In this document: positions 17,338-25,509 of the stretch, one piece after another
How positions within the stretch are numbered: the stretch's first letter is position 1
How the letters are laid out: the number at the start of each line of letters is the position of its first letter
From: an uncultured bacterium
Lineage (GTDB): Bacteria; Verrucomicrobiota; Lentisphaeria; Victivallales; UBA1829
Reading direction: 5' to 3'
DNA: 64,000 bases
Assembly (NCBI GenBank): GCA_902778895.1
Contig: CACYZF010000006.1
Span: forward strand, 1 to 64,000
Notes under the pieces: generated by a model
What the model was told of the DNA's origin: nothing
What the model saw: the letters and a program-made list of their open reading frames with translations, nothing else
The model's database searches: none
Position numbers and translations under genes: made by a program

Positions 17338-17364
17338 AAGAAATCGAAAATGAACTTGAAATGA

Positions 17365-17979
17365 TTAAGAATTGAGCTTGCGGAGAGCCTTGCGGATGAT
17401 GTTTTCGCTGGAACGTTCCTGTTCGGGCAGGGAGGCGACGAGGTCCGCGACGGTCTTCTGGATCTTCGCCCGCTGGAATCCGAGTTGTTCGAGCGCGAGG
17501 AGCGCATCTTCCATTTCGCGCGACTGCGGGACGTCCTGCGGGAGACTTGCGAACGTGAGCTCGGGGAACATCTTCACGATCTTGTCGCGGAGCTCGACGA
17601 TCATACGTTCGGCTGAGCGCGGCCCGATGCCGCTGATATGCTTGAGGACCTTGATGTCGGCGTTGACGATGGCGCTGCAGAACGTGGGGATGTTCATGCT
17701 GCTGAGGATGGCGAGGGCGGTCTTCGCGCCAATCCCGTTCACCGTGAGCAGGAGTTTGAAGATTTCGAGCTCCTCCTTCTTCGCGAATCCGTAGAGCTGG
17801 AGCGCGTCCTCGCGAACCTGAAGCCAGGTCAGGACCGTGGCGGTGCCGCCTTCGCCCGCTTTCAGCAGCACGTCATAGGTGCTCATGGGGATGGAAACGA
17901 AATATCCGACGCCGTTCACGTCGAGGATGAGTTCAGTGAAGTTCAGGGAAACGATTTTGCCTGTGAGCTGAGCGATCAT
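17365..17979 (-). CDS. ruvA: Holliday junction branch migration protein RuvA
   Basis: 204 residues, normal length. RuvA binds four-way junctions as a tetramer and loads RuvB. The N-terminal OB fold (MIAQLTGKIVSLNFTELILD, GVGYFVSIP) is followed by the two helix-hairpin-helix motifs (LLTVNGIGAKTALAIL and HISGIGPRSAERMIVEL) and by the C-terminal RuvB-binding three-helix domain (DALLALEQLGFQRAKIQKTV). ruvC lies elsewhere in the window (33918), and ruvB is not present. It has its own promoter inside the end of birA. Confidence 0.97.
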   Translation of the reverse strand: MIAQLTGKIVSLNFTELILDVNGVGYFVSIPMSTYDVLLKAGEGGTATVLTWLQVREDALQLYGFAKKEELEIFKLLLTVNGIGAKTALAILSSMNIPTFCSAIVNADIKVLKHISGIGPRSAERMIVELRDKIVKMFPELTFASLPQDVPQSREMEDALLALEQLGFQRAKIQKTVADLVASLPEQERSSENIIRKALRKLNS

Positions 17980-18038
17980 GGGAGGTGTCCTTCCGGGGCG
18001 TGGGCGTATGCCGGTTTCATATTGGATTCTTTGCAGAT

Positions 18039-18066
18039 ACTATACATGCGTTCGCGCGAAAATCAA
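18039..18066 (-). promoter_or_regulatory. Promoter of ruvA
   Basis: TTGATT (18061-18066), 16 bp, TATAGT (18039-18044) on the minus strand. The -35 overlaps the last codons of birA, so ruvA can be read both from this promoter and through the upstream operon. Confidence 0.55.
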
Positions 18067-18785
18067 GCGCGGGTCTGCAACCGCACATCGCCGCAGTTCA
18101 GCGTGAGCGTACGCCCGTCGTCTTCGTCGAGGATGACCGAGCCGTCGTCTGCGATGTCGCGGAAAAGACCGGTGAGCCGGGACCCGTCGCCGGCGAGGAA
18201 TTCCACGCGGCGTCCGAGGAGACCGTTTTCGGTTTTCCACCGGGCGAAAAGCGATTCCGGAGCGTTTTTCAGAATCCCGGCATGATCGTGCAGGATCTCC
18301 TCGAATCTGTGCAGCGCAGTCTCGTAATCGCACGGGGTGCCGGTCAGGATGTGAATGGAGGTGGCCTCCTGCGAGGCGGACGCGAGCTGTTCGCGCGTCA
18401 TGTTCAGATTCACGCCCATTCCGGTCACGAGTCCGCCGGGCGCGCCGTTGCGCGGGCAGATGTACTGTGAGAGGATGCCGGATATCTTCGCCGTGCCGCA
18501 GAAGATGTCGTTTGGCCATTTGATATGGAACTTCTGAGCGGGGGCGAGCTCGCGCACGAGGTCGAGGACCGCGAGCGATCCGGCGGCGACGCCGAGGAGA
18601 GGGCTGTTCACGTTTTTCTGAACGAAACTCGCGTAGATGTTGCCGCGCGGGGAAATCCATTTGCGGTCAAGGCGGCCGCGTCCGGCGGTCTGCGTGGTGG
18701 CGACAACGAGTTCGCGGTCGTTCAGTTCGGCGAAATGTGCGACGGCCCAGGTCGTCGTGGAGTCGATGGTGTCGAAGAAGATCAT
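18063..18785 (-). CDS. birA: Biotin--[acetyl-CoA-carboxylase] ligase
   Basis: 240 residues: the catalytic and C-terminal domains only, without the N-terminal DNA-binding domain of the E. coli repressor form, so it should not regulate biotin genes. The enzyme makes biotinyl-AMP and attaches biotin to AccB. Motifs: TQTAGRGRLDRKWISPRGN (biotinyl-AMP loop, near residues 31-49), KWPNDIFC, KISGIL and GMGVNLNM. The start is seven bases after the dciA stop, in the cimA-membrane protein-dciA-birA operon. Confidence 0.94.
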   Translation of the reverse strand: MIFFDTIDSTTTWAVAHFAELNDRELVVATTQTAGRGRLDRKWISPRGNIYASFVQKNVNSPLLGVAAGSLAVLDLVRELAPAQKFHIKWPNDIFCGTAKISGILSQYICPRNGAPGGLVTGMGVNLNMTREQLASASQEATSIHILTGTPCDYETALHRFEEILHDHAGILKNAPESLFARWKTENGLLGRRVEFLAGDGSRLTGLFRDIADDGSVILDEDDGRTLTLNCGDVRLQTRA

Positions 18786-18792
18786 ATTGGGA

Positions 18793-19227
18793 TCAGACGG
18801 TGCGGCGGCGTCCCGCGGGTGTGAAGGTCAGGGCGGTGCATTTGTCCGGGCCAATCAGTTCGGCGATGCGTGCGAGAATGGCGGTCTGCACGGTCTTCGT
18901 GCGGACGGACGCCAGATAGGCGGGATGCTCCACCTCGATAAAGAGGGTTTTATTGGTGATGGAAAGCGGCGTGGTGTGCTTCGCGGCGACCGCGCCCGCG
19001 ATGTCGGCCCAGCGGGCCGAGACCGTGCGGAAATCCGCGACGCCGTCCGGCAGTTTCTTCCGCATGACGCGCTGAAGCACATCTCCGACAGGCTGGGTGC
19101 CGGGCAGATACTTCATGAGTTCGCCGTCGGAACCGCTTTCGCCGTACCACTCGCGGAGGATGGAGTCCATCTTCTTGCGGGCGCGGCCGGTGGCGGTCCC
19201 TTCGGGCGGACGTTTTTCGTTCGGCAT
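18793..19227 (-). CDS. dciA: DUF721 / DciA-like protein
   Basis: 144 residues. The central part, VGDVLQRVMRKKLPDGV, WADIAGAVAAKHTTPLSITN and KTLFIEVEHPAYLASVRTK, matches DUF721. In other bacteria members of this family act as DciA, loading the replicative helicase DnaB at the origin in species without DnaC. The N-terminal ~30 residues are basic and Pro-rich and the C-terminal end is Arg-rich, both possible DNA contacts. It lies between a small membrane protein gene and birA. The family call is good; the loading role is inferred from relatives. Confidence 0.8.
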   Translation of the reverse strand: MPNEKRPPEGTATGRARKKMDSILREWYGESGSDGELMKYLPGTQPVGDVLQRVMRKKLPDGVADFRTVSARWADIAGAVAAKHTTPLSITNKTLFIEVEHPAYLASVRTKTVQTAILARIAELIGPDKCTALTFTPAGRRRTV

Positions 19228-19244
19228 TGTTCAGCACGTCCCCG

Positions 19245-19613
19245 CTAAACGCCGACGCCAAAGATCGCAAGTGGTATGAGACATAGGTTCCCCGCGAAAC
19301 AGAACAATCCTATGAACCCTTGCCCCATGTGACTTAGCCCGGACGATATTCGCCAAGGCATGATAATGCATTCCACGAGCCCGACCGGGACCAGGAAGAA
19401 TTTGATGAAGTATTTCGCGGAACGCAGGCCGACGACGGCGACGTTCTTGAGGCCGCGGATCACGTACGGGGCGAGGATCTTCGCGCCCTGGATGGCCAGC
19501 GGGGTCAGGATGGCGAGTGTGACGGGGTCGAACGCCTCGGCCTTGGGCTGGGGCGCAAAATAGAACGTGCCGATGAGCACGATGCATAAAATCAAGAGAA
19601 AACGCCGGGTCAT
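19245..19613 (-). CDS. Small membrane protein, unknown function
   Basis: 122 residues from the ATG at 19613, which overlaps the cimA stop by four bases (ATGA). An N-terminal signal or anchor (RFLLILCIVLIGTFYFAP) is followed by a hydrophobic helix (DPVTLAILTPLAIQGAKIL), a basic amphipathic part, and a last ~45 residues with one or two membrane segments ending in LCLIPLAIFGVGV. No family is recognised. Translational coupling to cimA and to dciA (17 bases downstream) shows only that they share a transcript. Confidence 0.65.
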   Translation of the reverse strand: MTRRFLLILCIVLIGTFYFAPQPKAEAFDPVTLAILTPLAIQGAKILAPYVIRGLKNVAVVGLRSAKYFIKFFLVPVGLVECIIMPWRISSGLSHMGQGFIGLFCFAGNLCLIPLAIFGVGV

Positions 19614-21220
19614 GGTTCGGATCCTTCCTGGCTGTTTGAGGGTGCGATGTGTTTCTTGAAGAGGGCATATTCCACGGAATCGGCGAGAGCGATCCAGGAT
19701 GCTTCGATGATGTTTTCGCTGACGCCGACGGTGTCCCATACGCTCGTGGAGTCGTGGCTCTGGATGCGAACGCGCGTCTGGGCGGCAGTGCCGTTCAGAT
19801 TTTCCAAAATGCGGACTTTGAAGTCGATGAGGGAGACGTCGCGGAGCGCGGGATAGAAACGCTCCAGCGCTTTGCGGAGCGCGAGGTCGAGCGCGTTGAC
19901 CGGGCCGTCGCCTTCCGCGGCGGTGAGCTGGGAGACGCCGCCGACGCTGAGCTTGACCGTGGCTTCGGAGACCACGCGGTCGCCTTCGCCGCGTTTCTCG
20001 ATGATGACGCGGAAGCCCTCGAGCGTGAAATAGGAGGGCCACAGGTTCATCACCTTGTGCATCAGCACGACGAACGACGCCTCGGCGGTCTCGTATTCGT
20101 ATCCGGCGCGTTCGCGTTTCTTGAGTTCCTGAAGCCCGGCGTTGCCGAGGCGGGAGTCCCGCAGGTCGATGCCGAATTCGGCGGCCTTCATGGTGAGCGA
20201 ATGGCGTCCGGAAAGTTCCGAGATGAGGATGCGGCGGCGGTTGCCGACGGATTCCGGACGGACGTGCTCGAAGGTGACCGGATTCTTCGCGATGGCGTCG
20301 ACGTGGAGCCCGGCCTTGTGCGCGAACGCGCTTTCTCCGACGTACGGGGCGTGGGCGTTCGGGCGCATGTTGGCCTTCTCGCAGACGAAATCGCTGACGT
20401 CCTTCAGCATGGCGAGGTGGCCGGGCGGAAGGCAGCGGAAATCGGTCTTCAGTTCGAAATTCGGGATGATGGTGCAGAGGTTGGCGTTGCCGCAGCGTTC
20501 CCCGATGCCGTTGATTGTGCCCTGCACGAGGCGGGCTCCGCTCCGCACGGCCACGATGGAGTTCGCGACAGCCGTGCCGGAGTCGTTGTGGCAGTGGATG
20601 CCGAGGACGATGTTTTCGGGCAGGAGCGCGCGGACGTTCTTCGTGATGTCGAGGATTTCGACGGGAAGCAGTCCGCCGTTGGTGTCGCAGATGGTGACGG
20701 CGGAAGCGCCGCCCTCGCATGCCGCTTTCAGCACGCGTTCGGCGTAGGCGCTGTCTTCGCTCCATGCGTCGAAGAAGTGTTCGGCGTCGAATATGACCTC
20801 GCGTCCGGCGTCGGCGAGGAAGCGGCAGGATTCGCGGATCATGTCCAGATTCTCTTCCTCGGAGACGTTCAGGATTTCACGGACCTGCGAGGCGGGCGTC
20901 TTGCCGACGATGGTGCAGACGGGCGCGCCGGAATCGAGCAGTGCGCGCAGCTGCGGATCATTTTCCGCGGACAGTTCCTTGCGGCGTGTGCAGCCGAACG
21001 CGCAGAGTTTCGCGTATTTGAACGTATGGGAGGCGGCGTCGCGGAAGAATTCGGCATCGCGCGGATTGGATCCGGGCCAGCCGCCTTCGATGTATGCCAC
21101 GCCCAGTTCGTCCAGTTTCGCGGCAATACGGAGCTTATCGTCCTTCGAGAACGAGACATGTTCTCCCTGGGCGCCGTCGCGAAGCGTTGAGTCGTATATG
21201 AGGATGTTCTGGTCTGGCAT
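19610..21220 (-). CDS. cimA: (R)-citramalate synthase
   Basis: 536 residues from the ATG at 21220, which is supported by AAGGA upstream and by the promoter at 21246-21273 (an upstream start at 21286 would precede the transcript). CimA condenses pyruvate and acetyl-CoA to citramalate for isoleucine synthesis. Motifs of the DRE-TIM family: YDSTLRDGAQGE at the N terminus, VTICDTNGGLLP, GIHCHNDSGTAVANS and GTINGIGERCGNANL. The C-terminal part is the LeuA-type regulatory dimer domain (EATVKLSVGGVSQLTAAEG, ALDLALRKALERFYP, RVRIQSHD). The length fits the long CimA form rather than LeuA or NifV. Confidence 0.9.
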   Translation of the reverse strand: MPDQNILIYDSTLRDGAQGEHVSFSKDDKLRIAAKLDELGVAYIEGGWPGSNPRDAEFFRDAASHTFKYAKLCAFGCTRRKELSAENDPQLRALLDSGAPVCTIVGKTPASQVREILNVSEEENLDMIRESCRFLADAGREVIFDAEHFFDAWSEDSAYAERVLKAACEGGASAVTICDTNGGLLPVEILDITKNVRALLPENIVLGIHCHNDSGTAVANSIVAVRSGARLVQGTINGIGERCGNANLCTIIPNFELKTDFRCLPPGHLAMLKDVSDFVCEKANMRPNAHAPYVGESAFAHKAGLHVDAIAKNPVTFEHVRPESVGNRRRILISELSGRHSLTMKAAEFGIDLRDSRLGNAGLQELKKRERAGYEYETAEASFVVLMHKVMNLWPSYFTLEGFRVIIEKRGEGDRVVSEATVKLSVGGVSQLTAAEGDGPVNALDLALRKALERFYPALRDVSLIDFKVRILENLNGTAAQTRVRIQSHDSTSVWDTVGVSENIIEASWIALADSVEYALFKKHIAPSNSQEGSEP

Positions 21221-21245
21221 GGCGTGTTTTCCTTGTAAAGGAAAC

Positions 21246-21273
21246 AATATAGCGCCGTTTTGGAGGAAAACAA
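21246..21273 (-). promoter_or_regulatory. Promoter of the cimA operon
   Basis: TTGTTT (21268-21273), 16 bp, TATATT (21246-21251) on the minus strand, 25 bases before the cimA start. The gap to yibE/F (21274-21371) is AT-rich with A/T hairpins and no gene. Confidence 0.6.
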
Positions 21274-21371
21274 CCGGAAAACGCATTTTTTTTCGTGTTT
21301 TCGCTCTTTTTTATAGAAAAAAGCCGAAAAAAAGCCGAAAAAGAGACGAAAAAAGGAGGAAAATCGAAGGG

Positions 21372-22556
21372 TCAGGCGTTTCCCGGTTCTTCCGGCTTTG
21401 ATTCCGGAATCTGCTCCGGTTCAGCCTGTTTTTTCGCCTTGTACGGGATGATGAATCCGCCGACGAACGCCGTGAACGGCGCGACGAGAACGAGGCCGAA
21501 ACTGCCGACGAGCGTCTTGACCGCTTCGGATGCAACGTACGGGTTGTTGATGAAGTCGAGCGGGCCGATGCCCTGTGCCGCGAAGGTCATCATGAGCGTG
21601 AGGTAGCCGCCGGAATAGGCGAGGAGGAGCGTCGTGGTCATGGTGCCGACCACGCTGCGGCCCATGTTCAGGCCGGAGCCGATGAGCTCGCGGCGGTGGA
21701 TGTCCGGGCGTTTCCGGAGGATTTCGACCATGCCGGCGGAGACGTCCATGGCGAGGTCCATGACCGCGCCGGAGCTGGAGAGGAAGATCGCGCCGATGTA
21801 GATGTCGGGGAGGCTGAGGAATTCGTAGCCGGAATAAAGCAGCGTCTGGGAGTAGGGCATCATGCCGCCGCTGATCCTGAAGAGCTTCGTGAAGATGTAT
21901 GCCATGGCGCAGCTGGCGAGCACGCCGAGGATCGCGCCGAAGAAGGCCGTGACGCCTTTCCGGGTCATCCCGGCGACCAGGAAGATGATGACCGCGCTGA
22001 GGAGCGTGACCGCGGCGAACGTGATCAGCAGCACGTTTCCGCCTTTCAGCGCGAGCGGGATCACGAGCTTCCAGATGACCAGACAGCTGAAGACGAAGGA
22101 GAGCAGGGCGTTGAATCCGGTGATACCGCCGAAAACGAGCAGGAGCAGCGCGAAGAGTCCGAAGAGCAGGAGCGCGTACCCGATGCGGTAGTGGTCCTGC
22201 GCGACGACGGTGAAGGTGTCATCGACTCCGTAGGGAATGGCGGCGAGCGCGATGTCGCCCGGCTCGAACACCTTGTCCAGCTCCATGTTGGCGCGGATGA
22301 TGTTCGTCCCGTTGAACTCGCGTCCCTTGAACGGTCCGGAGAGGACTTTCAGGCGGACATGCTGTTCGCCCTTCTGCAGCAGGCCGATCTTGAAGATGTT
22401 GCTGTTGTCGACGGAGAGGATGCGCGCCTTGCACTTGACGCCCTCCGGCGGCGGAGCCGTGTGGAGGATGTCGAGAAACCAAAGCGCGGCGCAGGCAAGG
22501 AGGAAAACGACCACCATGACCGCGTCGCGTCTGGATATTTTCCAATGATCGAACAT
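21372..22556 (-). CDS. YibE/F-family membrane protein
   Basis: 394 residues. An N-terminal membrane helix (near residues 13-30) and an extracytoplasmic beta domain (CKARILSVDNSN ... LKVLSGPFKGREFNG) are followed by seven or so membrane segments. Family marks: IGYALLLFGLFALLLLVFGG, YSGYEFLSLPDIYIGAIFLS, SSGAVMDLAMDVSAGMVEI and the HRRELIGSGLNMGRSVVGTM loop. The function of YibE/F proteins is not established; some are called putative transporters. It follows phoA by 24 bases and is probably co-transcribed with it. Confidence 0.88.
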   Translation of the reverse strand: MFDHWKISRRDAVMVVVFLLACAALWFLDILHTAPPPEGVKCKARILSVDNSNIFKIGLLQKGEQHVRLKVLSGPFKGREFNGTNIIRANMELDKVFEPGDIALAAIPYGVDDTFTVVAQDHYRIGYALLLFGLFALLLLVFGGITGFNALLSFVFSCLVIWKLVIPLALKGGNVLLITFAAVTLLSAVIIFLVAGMTRKGVTAFFGAILGVLASCAMAYIFTKLFRISGGMMPYSQTLLYSGYEFLSLPDIYIGAIFLSSSGAVMDLAMDVSAGMVEILRKRPDIHRRELIGSGLNMGRSVVGTMTTTLLLAYSGGYLTLMMTFAAQGIGPLDFINNPYVASEAVKTLVGSFGLVLVAPFTAFVGGFIIPYKAKKQAEPEQIPESKPEEPGNA

Positions 22557-22580
22557 GGAAAATGAGGTTGTGAAGTCAGA

Positions 22581-24140
22581 TCATTTCACGGGGACGGAGA
22601 TGATCGCTTTGAGGCGCTTGGCGATGTCGGAGTTCTCGTACATGCCGCCGAAGACGCTGGAGTTCACGCCGTAGGAGCTGGTGTCGACGGGGAGGGCGGT
22701 GTGCGCGCCGCTGGTCCAGCCGACGGAGGACTTGTTGTCGAAGATCGCCACGACGGTGTTTGCTACGGCGTCGCCGCCGCCGAAACCGGCGCGCTTGCCG
22801 TTCGGGAACTGTCTGTTGAACGCCTCTTCGATGCGGTCCTGTTCGGACTTCGTGAGGACGAGGTTCAGTTTTCTGCGGGCGTTGCGATCGGCGGATCTGA
22901 GGTTGGCCTGAACGGCGCCGTTGTTTTCGTTGGGTGCGCCCTGGTTGTCGAAGATCAGGCCGAAGTTCTCGGTGATGAGCGGCTTGATGTCGTCGAACTT
23001 GATGGTCTTTTCTTCGGTGTTGGCCTGGTTGTTCTGGTTGTCGTTGTTTCTGCCGGGAGAGCCGAAGCGTCTCGGTCCGAGGATCTTGTCAGCGAGCTGG
23101 TTGACTTTGTTCTTGAACTCGTCGCTGGAGCACTTCTGGTTGCCGAGCAGATAGATGGAGGATTCGTACTGGGTGTTCGCGAAGCCGAGGGTCAGGCCGC
23201 CGGTCTCGTGGTCGCCGGTGACGACGAGGAGGGTGTCGTTCGGGTGCTTCCTGGCGAAGTCCATGATGACGGAGACGGCACGGTCCATTTCCATGGTCTC
23301 GCGGAGGCTGGCGCCGGCGTCGTTGCTGTGTCCGTGGTGGTCGATGTTGCCGCCTTCGACCATGACGAAGAACGGTTTGTTCTTCAGCATGAGGAAGTCG
23401 ATGCACTGCTGTGTGTATTCGGCGAGGCCCCATTCATCCGCGGGCTTGTCGATGGCGTAGGGGAGCTGGCCGTTGTGGCCGCGGACGAAGAGCTTGTCGG
23501 CCTTCTTCAGGTCGACTTTCGGGACTTCGTCCTTGTACGCGACGGTATATCCTTTTTCCGCAGCGATCTTGTAGATGTCGTTGTCGCCGTTCCGGTTGCC
23601 CTGGAGACCGCCGCCGCCGAAGTAGTCGAAACCGGAGTTCACGAGGTCGAGGCCGATCTCATAGTAGTTGTCGCGGCTGACGTTGTGGGCGTAGAAGGAA
23701 GCCGGGGTGGCGTGGTTGATGGTGATGCTGGTGAGGATGCCGACGGCACGGCCGTTCTTCTTCGCGACTTCGGCGACGGATTCGAGGTTCTTTTTGCCCT
23801 CGGTGTCCATGCCGATGCGGCCGTTGTTGGTCTTTTCTCCGCAGGCGATGGCGGTTCCGCTGGCGGCGGAGTCGGTGATGAAGTTACTGGCGGAGCTGGT
23901 CTTGGAGTAGCCCTGCACCGGCATGGCGTTGATCGTGAGGCCCTTGCCTGTGGTGGAACGGCTGAACTCCTCGGCCATCATGCGCTGGGGCAGGGACATG
24001 CCGTCGCCGATGAACAGGAAGACGTACTTGACGGGTTTGAGGTCCTTGAGCTGGTCGGCATCGGTCTGGGCCGCGGCCTGGAACGCGGGCAGCGCGAGGA
24101 AAGCGCCGGCCGCAAGTGCGGCAAATAAAGAACGTTTCAT
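22581..24140 (-). CDS. phoA: Alkaline phosphatase (PhoA family), exported
   Basis: 519 residues from the ATG at 24140, with CAGGAG seven bases before it and a signal peptide (MKRSLFAALAAGAFLALPAF, cleavage near AAAQ). The active site is seen in order: FLFIGDGMSLPQRM (metal Asp), ITDSAASGTAIACG (nucleophile Ser after TD), EGGNIDHHGH (metal Asp and His) and VTGDHETGGLTLG (metal Asp-His), with a final metal His in SGAHTALPV. A ~35-residue Asn/Gln-rich insert (near NNDNQNNQANTEEK) interrupts the last third. It releases phosphate from monoesters in the periplasm. The substrate and phosphate control cannot be told; no clear pho box was identified. Confidence 0.93.
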   Translation of the reverse strand: MKRSLFAALAAGAFLALPAFQAAAQTDADQLKDLKPVKYVFLFIGDGMSLPQRMMAEEFSRSTTGKGLTINAMPVQGYSKTSSASNFITDSAASGTAIACGEKTNNGRIGMDTEGKKNLESVAEVAKKNGRAVGILTSITINHATPASFYAHNVSRDNYYEIGLDLVNSGFDYFGGGGLQGNRNGDNDIYKIAAEKGYTVAYKDEVPKVDLKKADKLFVRGHNGQLPYAIDKPADEWGLAEYTQQCIDFLMLKNKPFFVMVEGGNIDHHGHSNDAGASLRETMEMDRAVSVIMDFARKHPNDTLLVVTGDHETGGLTLGFANTQYESSIYLLGNQKCSSDEFKNKVNQLADKILGPRRFGSPGRNNDNQNNQANTEEKTIKFDDIKPLITENFGLIFDNQGAPNENNGAVQANLRSADRNARRKLNLVLTKSEQDRIEEAFNRQFPNGKRAGFGGGDAVANTVVAIFDNKSSVGWTSGAHTALPVDTSSYGVNSSVFGGMYENSDIAKRLKAIISVPVK

Positions 24141-24195
24141 GGTGTAACTCCTGAAAGTTAAGTGTGTGACAGAAGTGAGGGTAAACACTACAAGT

Positions 24196-24223
24196 AACAT
24201 ACCATTCAAGTCTGATTTGTCAA
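24196..24223 (-). promoter_or_regulatory. Promoter of phoA-yibE/F
   Basis: On the minus strand a consensus TTGACA (24218-24223), 16 bp, TATGTT (24196-24201). It is the strongest -35 in the window. Confidence 0.65.
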
Positions 24224-24305
24224 GTGTAAACTTTTAAAAAAGATGGAAAAAAACGAAAAATCCGGCTGAATGACACATTGTTTCGAGGCGTGGATAAAAA
24301 CTAGC

Positions 24306-24333
24306 TTGAAAAACTGCAAACGAGTGTTATATT
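24306..24333 (+). promoter_or_regulatory. Promoter of fabH
   Basis: TTGAAA (24306-24311), 16 bp, TATATT (24328-24333), about 100 bases before the fabH start. Together with the phoA promoter it makes a divergent region (24141-24439) without genes. Confidence 0.6.
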
Positions 24334-24439
24334 ATGGATGGTTGCTCTGTTCCGTCCGCTCACGGCCGTGCATTTCCGCGAGCGCGGGAAGAGACCGTTT
24401 CAACCTCCTCTACGCCGAACAGCATCAAAGGATGACAAC

Positions 24440-25429
24440 ATGGGCATTCGCATTGCGGGGACGGGCTCGTACCTCCCTGAAAAAATACGGACCAACGCCG
24501 ATATCGAAAGACTCGTCGACACCAACGATGAATGGATCCGCACGCGTACCGGCGTGGAAGAACGCCGTATCGCCGGCCCCGATGAAACCGCGTCCACCAT
24601 GGCGATCAAGGCCGCGGGAAAAGCCCTGGCGCAGGCCGGTGTCGACGGACGCGACATCGACGCGATCGTGGTCGCCACGATTTCCCCCGACTACATCTTC
24701 CCGAACACCGGCGCGCTGGTGCAGAACCATTTCCAGTGCAAGCAGGCGTTCTGCTTCGACCTCTCCGCCGCATGCGCCGGATTCGTCTCCTCGCTGGAAG
24801 TCGGTTTCTCCCTCATGCGCTCTTTCCCGAACAAATACCGCAACGTGTTGGTCTGCGGATCCGACAAGCTCTCCGTGATCGTGGACTGGACCGACCGCAA
24901 CACCTGCATCCTCTTCGGCGACGGCGCGGGATGCGCGCTGCTTCAGAACGACGGCGCGGATACCCCGGACAGCATCCTCGCCAGCTCGCTCCACGCCGAC
25001 GGCGGCTATACCGACGTCCTGCGGATCCCGGCGGGCGGCAGCAAGGCTCCGGCCTGCCACGAAACGGTCTGGAACCGCGGGCATTTCATCTACATGGAAG
25101 GCCGCGAGACGTTCAAGCTCGCAGTGAACGCCATGGTGTCGTCCAGCGAGGAAGTGCTGGCGCAGGCGGGCGTTTCGATTGACCAGGTCGCGCTGGTGAT
25201 CCCGCATCAGGCGAACCTTCGCATCATCGACGCCGTGGCGAAGCGCCTCGGCATCGGCGAGGACCGTGCGTTCTGCAACATCCGTTATTATGGCAACACC
25301 AGTTCCGCTTCGATCGGCATCGCGCTCGACGAGGCATGCCGCACGGGCCGCATCAAACGCGGCGACCTGGTGCTGTTCACGTCGTTCGGCGGCGGCCTGG
25401 CATGGGGCTCCATGCTGATCCGCTATTGA
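24440..25429 (+). CDS. fabH: 3-oxoacyl-[acyl-carrier-protein] synthase III
   Basis: 329 residues from the ATG at 24440 (AAAGGATG upstream). FabH starts fatty-acid synthesis by joining acetyl-CoA with malonyl-ACP. The catalytic triad is present: Cys in FDLSAACAGFVSSLEVG, His in VIPHQANLRIIDAVAKRLG, and Asn in YYGNTSSASIGIAL. The N terminus GIRIAGTGSYLPEKIRTN and NDEWIRTRTGVEERRI are typical. It is alone, with its own promoter and terminator, away from the other fab genes. Confidence 0.97.
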   Translation: MGIRIAGTGSYLPEKIRTNADIERLVDTNDEWIRTRTGVEERRIAGPDETASTMAIKAAGKALAQAGVDGRDIDAIVVATISPDYIFPNTGALVQNHFQCKQAFCFDLSAACAGFVSSLEVGFSLMRSFPNKYRNVLVCGSDKLSVIVDWTDRNTCILFGDGAGCALLQNDGADTPDSILASSLHADGGYTDVLRIPAGGSKAPACHETVWNRGHFIYMEGRETFKLAVNAMVSSSEEVLAQAGVSIDQVALVIPHQANLRIIDAVAKRLGIGEDRAFCNIRYYGNTSSASIGIALDEACRTGRIKRGDLVLFTSFGGGLAWGSMLIRY

Positions 25430-25444
25430 GCATGTTTTTCCCGG

Positions 25445-25474
25445 GGCGGGTCGGAACGATCCGCCTTTCTTTTT
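25445..25474 (+). terminator. Terminator after fabH
   Basis: GGCGG-g-TCG (25445-25453), loop GAA, CGA-t-CCGCC (25457-25465), then TTTCTTTTT. It lies 15 bases after the fabH stop. Confidence 0.75.
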
Positions 25475-25509
25475 GTCTGAATCCGATTTGAGTTTTCCGA
25501 GGTCAGCTT

